From contig NC_058342.1 of the NCBI RefSeq assembly GCF_905475395.1, positions 33,066,140-33,130,139 of the forward strand: a stretch of DNA of 64,000 bases, given 5' to 3'. The stretch's first letter is position 1, and the number at the start of each line of letters is the position of its first letter. The notes below the pieces were generated by a model. That model made no database searches. It saw only the letters and a list, made by a program, of their open reading frames with translations, and was not told the DNA's origin. Position numbers and translations under genes: made by a program. The stretch comes from Chrysoperla carnea (Eukaryota > Arthropoda > Insecta > Neuroptera > Chrysopidae). Of this stretch, positions 43,501 through 52,500 are shown piece by piece.

Positions 43501-46500
43501 GGTATCATTATACGAAATAACACAAATAAGTTTGACAGATATATTCATAGACATCTGATTATAATAAATATAAATACTGATTATCTATGGATATATTATA
43601 CCCAGCTGTCTACACTGAACTAATTGATGGTCTATGACTCATACCGATATGACATCACAGCAGGGCTTACCCGCGTTTTAAGCCACGTGATATACAGTTT
43701 AAAAATAACGATTTTTAATTTTAATATTTTAAAAGAAAAATGTGCTTTTATGACTCGAAATCAGAATATTTAAGCATATTTTTACATAAATTTTAACTTT
43801 TTGTCAAATTTCATGATTTATTTTTGACTAACGATAATACCTTATTTGCAATTCTTTACATGTAAATTTTAAAGTAAATGTCAAATTAAAATTATTGATA
43901 AATAACAAATAATTAAACTTGTTTTATAAAAAATTGTGAAAATAAGAAAACAAATTGCACAAATATTATTTTTTAAATGTAAATTATCATAATTATTTAT
44001 TTAAATTTGTTAGACAATAAAATTCGATTTTTAATGTAAGTCATAAATGCAATCCATACAATTATATATGCATCCATACAATTCTATAATTAAAGTAGTG
44101 TATCGTTACCATGGAAACGCCTCCAATAAAACTCATGCACGATGCGAATACACATTTTGAACATGAATGAAAAACATCTGTTTTTTTTGATACAAGCCGT
44201 TTTGTTGTCAAGTCATAAGTGTCAAAACATTTGCCAAACAACAAAAAAAACATGTAGTTTTCCTAACCTACATCTATACAATCTATAAGTATATTTTATG
44301 AACTGAATAACAGAAATTATTACGGAAATAATTAATTAACGGGAAATTTTATTAAGATTTTCTATCATTTTTCCAACAATATTTCAAATGTTTGAATTAA
44401 TTATTTTGAAAATTACATGCAATTTACTTCTGTTCAAATTCTTAGGTGTCTATCAGTAAGTACTTTAATGAAAAATTCAAAATGTGATACTTTTTCTTTC
44501 GTTAAAAATGCACAATTTTTACAGGCATGTAATAAGACTGAACATCCTTAAGTGCAGGAACATTACAATATTTAAGATCTTTCAGCTCAGTTTATCTAAC
44601 GTCAAAGGTAGCACAGGACTGCCGTACGTCCTTAAATGAGTTGGCGGAACGAATGAATGTAGACCTGGTATGGGTACCGGGACAAAAGAACATTCCAGGA
44701 AATTGTGAAGCCGACGAGTTTGCCAGAAATGGCACGATGCTGCCGAACACAAGCATCAATAAATACCCGGGAGTTCTATTTGCGAACTGCAAGTTACTTC
44801 TGAAAGAGGATATTCTGAAAAAGGCCAATCTTAGATGGAGGGAAGAACGTACTTGTGGTACTACAAGACAGATATGGTCTGGGTACAATCGCAGGCGTTC
44901 CGAAGTTCTCATATCACTTCCAAGGGCCTCTGTTCGCAAAGTTGTTGCGGCTATTATATTATTAGGCCTGGCAGTGTATCACGACTACTGCAAGAGCTGG
45001 CACAGTGATGATGAGGAGGAGACAATGTCTCATCTTCTCTGTGACTGCCCAGCTCTTGTCATGAGGAAATGGACTTACTTGAGCCAGCCTCTCTTTGAGG
45101 AACTCTCCGATCTAAAGTCCGTCGACGTCAAAGCTCTCTTAAACAACTCCAAATGGTTCATGGAGTTTTGGTAGTGGTAGTCTAGTATTTGTATGCTCCA
45201 ATCCGTTATTAAAACAAAAAATATAAAATTTAAAAGGTACGATTACGAATTGATAATCATTATTATATAATAAAAATATTTTTTTTTTTAAATAAAGGTC
45301 TTTATCTTACATAGCAGAACACAGCTGTAGTAATACCTACACACATGAGCGCCTACAATTATTTCTTTAGACTGGGGCAAACATTTTCTACCATTAAAAT
45401 ACGTATATGAGATGACACAATCAATATTATTGAAGCCATTTTATTGACTCAATATATTGACACGAGTCAATAAAATTGATTAGTTAAAATCATGATAATT
45501 ACATTAACATCGACTTTCGACCGTCGCTTTCCACTCGCTTTCCACCGTTTGGATTCACAAATAGTAAGAGGTGTTTAGGTCGATGTACAAAACCTGCAAA
45601 TATCTTTTTTTGAAATTATACCATTCAGTTCAGATTCAGTCGTAACGTAAGTCGATAGTTAGCCATAATCAATCAATCTCGATACTCTTTAAGATGATTG
45701 TAAACCTACAGTATTGTAAAAAAAGTTTTGGTTTATTGCACGGTACATACATATAAATCAAATACATGCTTTGTACTCAAATAATGTGATTTTTTTTAGC
45801 TTTATAATACCACGCAACTACAAAAATATATAATATATTGTGTGCAAGCGATGCTTATAAATTTGATAGTATAAATATCTCTCTTCAACCATTGATAAAC
45901 TAACTATAGTCGCCTCTATTCATAAAAAAATTGGATCTTCAATGAACTCTTAATTAAATTAATATTTTGTTTTGATATCATCGACAATCTTATATTTTGA
46001 TGGTAATTTTTATAAACTACAAGATTGTATAAATATTTTAGATAGTTTTTTATCACACTCTTTAGATTTTTCGATATAGAAAAATCCAATTGAAAAGGAT
46101 AACCTATATGATTCATCATTTTTTCAGCCAACTTTGAACGATAAAAAAAGTAATAAAAAGCCCGATGACCTAGGAATTGTTTGTGATTTTTGGAAACTTT
46201 GTTAGTCAAAAAAGTTTTATTGAAATCTCTAGTATTATTCAATGTTCAATCCTTGCATATCTCCTTAAAATGTAATTATTTTCATATAATAAGAATTGAT
46301 AAAATCTTAGAAGTGACTGAGAAGATGTTTCTCCCCTCCAATAAATAGTTAGCATAGAAACGCCTATGAATAGAGATGAATTGAAGTAAAATGAAGAGTT
46401 TAGTTATTAATTAAAATAAATCCAGGTATTTCCAATTGTAATTAAAAATACGTAAATGAGTGATTAAAAAAATATAAAAATACAAAAAAGTTCAGTTCTG

Positions 46501-49500
46501 CTGTTCAAGCTAATGTTTTTGTATTCATTTGTTTTTGTATTTATTACGGTTTTAAGAAAAATTAATGTATTCAGTTCCGGAATAATATTCATTCAAGGCT
46601 GACCTTATTATTTTTCGGGAAAAACCACACACAAACATACCAATCATTCAATATTTATTATTATGTAATTTTTTATTTTTTTCAATAATTTTTCCATACT
46701 TGATTTTCTTTACATACTTGTAATAATTTTTCCGTTTTTCTATTAATATTTTATTAGTTCATTATAAGGAATATGTTTTCCTTATTAAAATGTCTTAGAA
46801 AATTTCAAAATAAATGATTTTTATACCATGTATATGAAATATACCAAGGTATACTAAGTTTAGTCCCAAGTTTGTAACGCTTAAAAATATTGATGTTACA
46901 AATTAAATTTTGGTATAGGTGTTCATAGAATCATCAAATTAGTCCATTTCCGGTTGTCCGTCCGTCTGTGGACGCGATAACTCAAAAACGAAAAAAGATA
47001 TCAAGTTGAAATTTTTACAGCGTACTCAGAACGTAAAAAGTGAGGTCAAGTTCGTAAATGAGCAACATGGGTCAAGTGAGTTTGAGTCCGTTACTTATAA
47101 AAAAATAAACTTTTTTCGTAAACATCACTGTTTACCCGTGAGAGCGTAAGCTATGCCCAAATTGTATATATATGTATTATATGGGAATATTAGTTATATA
47201 TATGTTTGACATGTATGTATGTGTGGCTATTTTTCTTTACTTACATTACATAAAAAAAACAAACGGTAATCAACACTGTCTACACATGGTATATAAACAA
47301 TTAACTCAGTGATTAGATGTAAGCAGTCCCTGAAGCATATAATTAGGTGTAACCCGTTAAGTATCTTGCATCTAATTTGTAACATAGGGTATATCATATC
47401 ATATACATATTAGTCCAATAAAATTCGACATTTTGTTACTTAAATTCTGAAAAAAAGAGTTTCTCAGGAGAGTACGGGACCTGTTAATTGATTTTGAAAT
47501 AATATGAAAATTATAAAATTATTTATGGAAATAATTATGAAATTTTGGAAATAAAATGATATAAACATATAGTTTAAGGAGATATGCAAAGATTGAATAA
47601 TACTAGGGATTTCAATAAAACTTTATATAAATACATTTTTTGATTATCAAAGTTTACAAAAATCACCAAAAATTCCTAGATCATCAGGCTTTTTATTACT
47701 TTTTTTATCATTCAAAGTTGGCTGAAAAAATGATGAATCATATAAGTTATCCTTTTCAATTGGATATTTCTATATCAAAAAATCTGAGAGTGTGATAAAA
47801 AAACTATCTAAAATATTTAGAAAATCTTGTAGTTTATAATAATCACATAAAAATATAAGGTTGACGATGATATAAAAACTAAATTTTAATTTAATTATGA
47901 GTTCATCGAAGATCCAATTTTTTTATGAACAGAGACGACTAAAGTTTATTAATGATTGAAGAGAGTTATCTATATTATCAAATTTATAAACATCGCTTGC
48001 ACACAATATATTATATATTTTTGTAGTTGCGTGGTATTATCAAGCTCCAAGATCCATCATTCAAGGGAGGGATCACCGGGATCGTTAATTAATTAGTCCA
48101 TATTAAAGTTTTATTGCATTGCTCTTATAGAGAAATCACAATAAAGGACATATTTGGACAGTTTTCTGATAATTTTCATTTGGAATTAAAAAAGAAAAAC
48201 TTTTTAATAGAAAGTAAACAAATTAGAATTGAAATTATATTTTGAATATCTTCAAATATAAATTTTATTCTTATTTTTGATCTAAATTCATGAAGTTGTA
48301 ACAAAATTCATCATCAAAGTTGAAAATAAGGTACAAATAATTTCAACCACAAGTCTAAACTACCCTTGGTGATCATACTACCTTAAAAACCAATAACGAA
48401 AGTACACGAATAATAATCAATTGATAATTTGCTTGGACTAAATAGACTTATTTGAATTTTTTTAATTTGGTAATTTGAAGAAGTTCCTTTTAAATAAGTA
48501 GCTATAAGCAAAGCCATGTAAATGAAACTAAGAAGTTGTAGATCTTAAATTTGTTTTGTTACGCTTATTAACGAAACACAACTAAACTAAATGAAGCTAA
48601 ATTAAAGATTCCACAGTGAACAGTGACAAGTGACCAGTGGTGACTGTCTTAAGCATTCGTTCGTTCGTTGTTAAATACTGCACTTTTAACAAAAAATAAA
48701 AAATTAACCAGTACATTATGAACGGTATCGTACCGTACGTGACTTTTTGAAATTAATATCAGTTAAGATGAATAAATTAACAGCTTCCCTTTCAGACAAT
48801 TACTAGACATTTCATAAATATAAGTACAAATAAATACATTATTTTATACATTTTTATAAAAAAATCTTCAATAATATTACTTTAGTACATTAGTCATCCG
48901 CTATGGACACCATCTAGGCCTCTACACTAAATAAAAATTCTGAATACCAAAAGATATGATGAGGTTGTCTCAACCTCATTGCAAGATCAAATATGGCGAA
49001 TGGTGCCACGAATGTGATACAACTACCGTACGGGGTTGAATGGTGAAGTTGACACAAACGCATGAGTTATTTGTATGAAAGTAATATACTGTTTAATATA
49101 AATTTAAAATATTGTTGTTTTGAAATGCAACAAAGTTTTAAACAATCTTTTTTTGATTGATTCTACCACTTAAAAATATTATAACAAAATACTGATGTGA
49201 TTGTCACAACTACACGAGCAAGTAAAATAACTAAAAGACTAACTTTCATAAACTTTTAAACTTTTTAAACTAACCCAACCTGCATACCGATTTTCAACCC
49301 TTTTCGTCAGCTAAAGGGATGTTATCCAATCTAAATTGCTGAAATTACCCACTAGTAAAAACAATCCTATATGCCGAATTTCAACTTGACATTTTCGAAC
49401 TAGTTAAGATTATTAAACAATTAAAAATGTTATTGAAATGTTTAGAAAAACTTGTGGAAGCGACGGGAATAATTTATGGTAACTAAAATGCGTAAAAAGT

Positions 49501-52500
49501 ATCAAATAAGGTGTCTTTTGATGTTTTTTTTTTACGATGTAGAAAGTTTTGAAATTATGGAAAATTTTATTGAATTTGGTTGGAAGGTAAATGTTATTGG
49601 TTTTCACCAGGAATGCCGCGTTGAGCATTTAAGCTGATTTATTAAAAATTGAAAAAAATTTTACGATGTTTCGAAAAATTTTAGTAATTTCTTATTGAAA
49701 ACAATTACAATTATATTTTAAAATGAGTATAATCAAATGAATTTCCACAAATGAAAAACTCCCGAATATAAACTTAATTTTATTCTTAAAATTTGTTTAA
49801 TTATTTAACTACACAGAAAAAAATCGGTTTCTTGGATCAAAAAGAAGTATTTTTTGCATTTAAAAAAACAAGATTTTCTTGTCCTAAGGAAACTTATCTT
49901 TAATTGTTTCAAAGAAGTCAAGAAAAACTATTTGTAATTGTTTCAAAAAAGTGATGAAAACCTATTTTTAATTGTTTCAAAGAAGCCAGGAAAAACAGGT
50001 TTTTATTAGTTTCAAAAAACTGAAAAACCCTATTTTTAATTGTTTCAAAAAACTCAAGAAAACCTATTTATATATTTTCAATTTTCATAATACATTATAT
50101 TATACCTTGACAATATAAGACGAAAAGTAAGAATAAAATTTTTCGATATCTGGTGTAATTTTCAAAATATCGAAAATTGAAAATTTTGTTTCATTATTCA
50201 GCTTTCGATATTTCGAAAACCAAGGAAGATATCGTAAAATTATATTCTTATTTTTCGTCTACATTCATGAAGTTATAACAAAATTCATCATCAAAGTTGA
50301 AAATAAGATAAAAATAATTTAAACCCTAAATCTACCCTGCTCTTACATCCCTTATATGGATGGGAGACACTTGGTTTTTTTTCTCTATGCCATTGCTTAT
50401 TTGTTTACTTTCTTTTAAAAAGTTTTTTTTATTTATTTTCATTCCAAGTGAAAATTATCAAAAACTTTCAAAATATGTAGCTTTTTGAGATTCCTCCATA
50501 AGAGCCAATGTATTTTATATTGATTTTCAATGACTTTTTTTTTTTTAAATTTGCATGGATACCTAAGCTGAAATTTTTACCACATTTTCTTTGAGTAAAA
50601 GTCTCTCTATACAAAAATTTAGAGCTTTAAATTGAAACATTGTTGTCATGCTCATACATCCTTTAGAAAACCTATTTTTATTTGCTTCAAAAAAGTGAAG
50701 AAAACCTCTTTTTAATAGTTTTGAAATAGAGAAGAAAACCTATTTCGAACAAGTACTTATTTGAATTCAATTTTCAAATAGTTTACGATTACACTAGAAA
50801 AACATTCGCATACTATATGAGAAAAAAATAATACACCGTTAACCACATAATCGACTTTTCTTTTCTCTTTTTTAAGAGATTTTCCGTTTCCGAAAGTGTT
50901 TTCATTTTAAACGTTTCCTTTTAAAATGTTTTTCACTATACAAAAAAAATACACCCCAATTCGTTTTCAAACCCGCCTTCTTCATTATTCACCAACCCAT
51001 ATTTACAACAAAAAAACTAGGGCTTTAACAATAAGAAAAATTGTTTAGAGAAAAATCAACTGATTGTTTTCTAATGAAAAACGGAAAATTATTTATATAA
51101 ATATATTTTTCTTAATAGAAAATATATGGAAATTTGAAGGGAAAATAATATTGTTATTTTATTGATTTTGGTTCTTTATGTAAATTATTTTTAGATTTCA
51201 GATCCTGGATTTTATTAACTTTTGGTCAAAGAGTGAAAAATATCCCAAAATTGACCTAAAGATGGCAAATCGAAAATATTTTTGTCGATGTTTCGGGGAA
51301 GCTAAGTCTCTAAAACTCTAAAAGATAAAAAGTTGAAAATTTGTAGTTTTACTCAAGGAATATGTGGTTAAAAATCAGCTTTGGTATCCATGCAAATTTT
51401 TAAGAAAAAAATCATTAAAAATCGATTTAAAATACATTGGCTGTTAAGGAGAAATTTCGAAAAACGATATTTTGAAAGTTTTTGATAATTTTCACTTCGA
51501 ACAAATGATATCAAATTAAAAAACAACTTTTTAATAGAAAGTAAACATATTAGCAATGGCATAGATTTAGGGTTAAAATTATTTTTATCTTATTTTGAAC
51601 TTTGATGATAAATTTATGAACATTTCTACGAATGTAGACGAAAATTAAGAATAAAATTTTTCGATATGTGCCTTAGTTTTCGAAATATCGAAAGCTGAAT
51701 AATTAAACTAAATTTGCAGTTTTCGATATTTTGAAAAATACGCCAGATATCGAAAATTTTATTCTTACTTCAATTTTTTAAATTTGTGTCCCACGACCGT
51801 GCTCATACATCCTTAATTATACATAGATTAATTCATTAATTATAATTTTAAGGTTTAATTATATGCAAATACAGAATTTTTATTTTTATTTTAAGTTCAC
51901 CCAAAAAAAAGGATTTTTTGGTGCAAGGAATGTTTTCTGGAAAGCAATAATTTTGTTTTACTTAAACCAAGAATTTGGTAAATAATTTTTAGTAGTAAGA
52001 AAAATTTCTTAACGCCAGAAATTTGTTTTTGCTATGTGTGAAAAATTTTCGCTTTTCTTTTAGTTCACACAAAAAAACGGATTTTTTTGGCGCAAAGAAT
52101 TTTTACTGGAAAGCAATAATTTTTGTTTTCTTAAACCAAGAATTTGGTTAAAAAATTTTAGTTGGTAAGAAACATTTCTTAGCGCCAGAAAGTTTTTTTT
52201 TGCTACGTGTGTAAATTTTCGCTTTTTTTTTAGTTCCCACAAAAAAAAGGTTTTTTTGGCGCAAAGAAATTTTTTCTGGAAAGCAATAATTATGTTTTTC
52301 TTAAACAAAACAATTTAAAAAAAAAATTTTAATCGGCAAGAAAGATTTCTTAGAAAGATTATTTCTTTTAATATTTGTGTGCCATTAAACTCATTTTTTC
52401 TGTGTTGTTAAAAATAAACATTAGATCAAATTTAAATAAATAAATAATTTACCTGTCGAACATCAACAGAATTCGCGTTAAGATCCAATTCATCCAAAAA

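Noticed and set aside
45916-46242. 108-codon frame
   Set aside because: Part of TTAA family B; the same region in the copies at 36471 and 47574 has stops and shifts.
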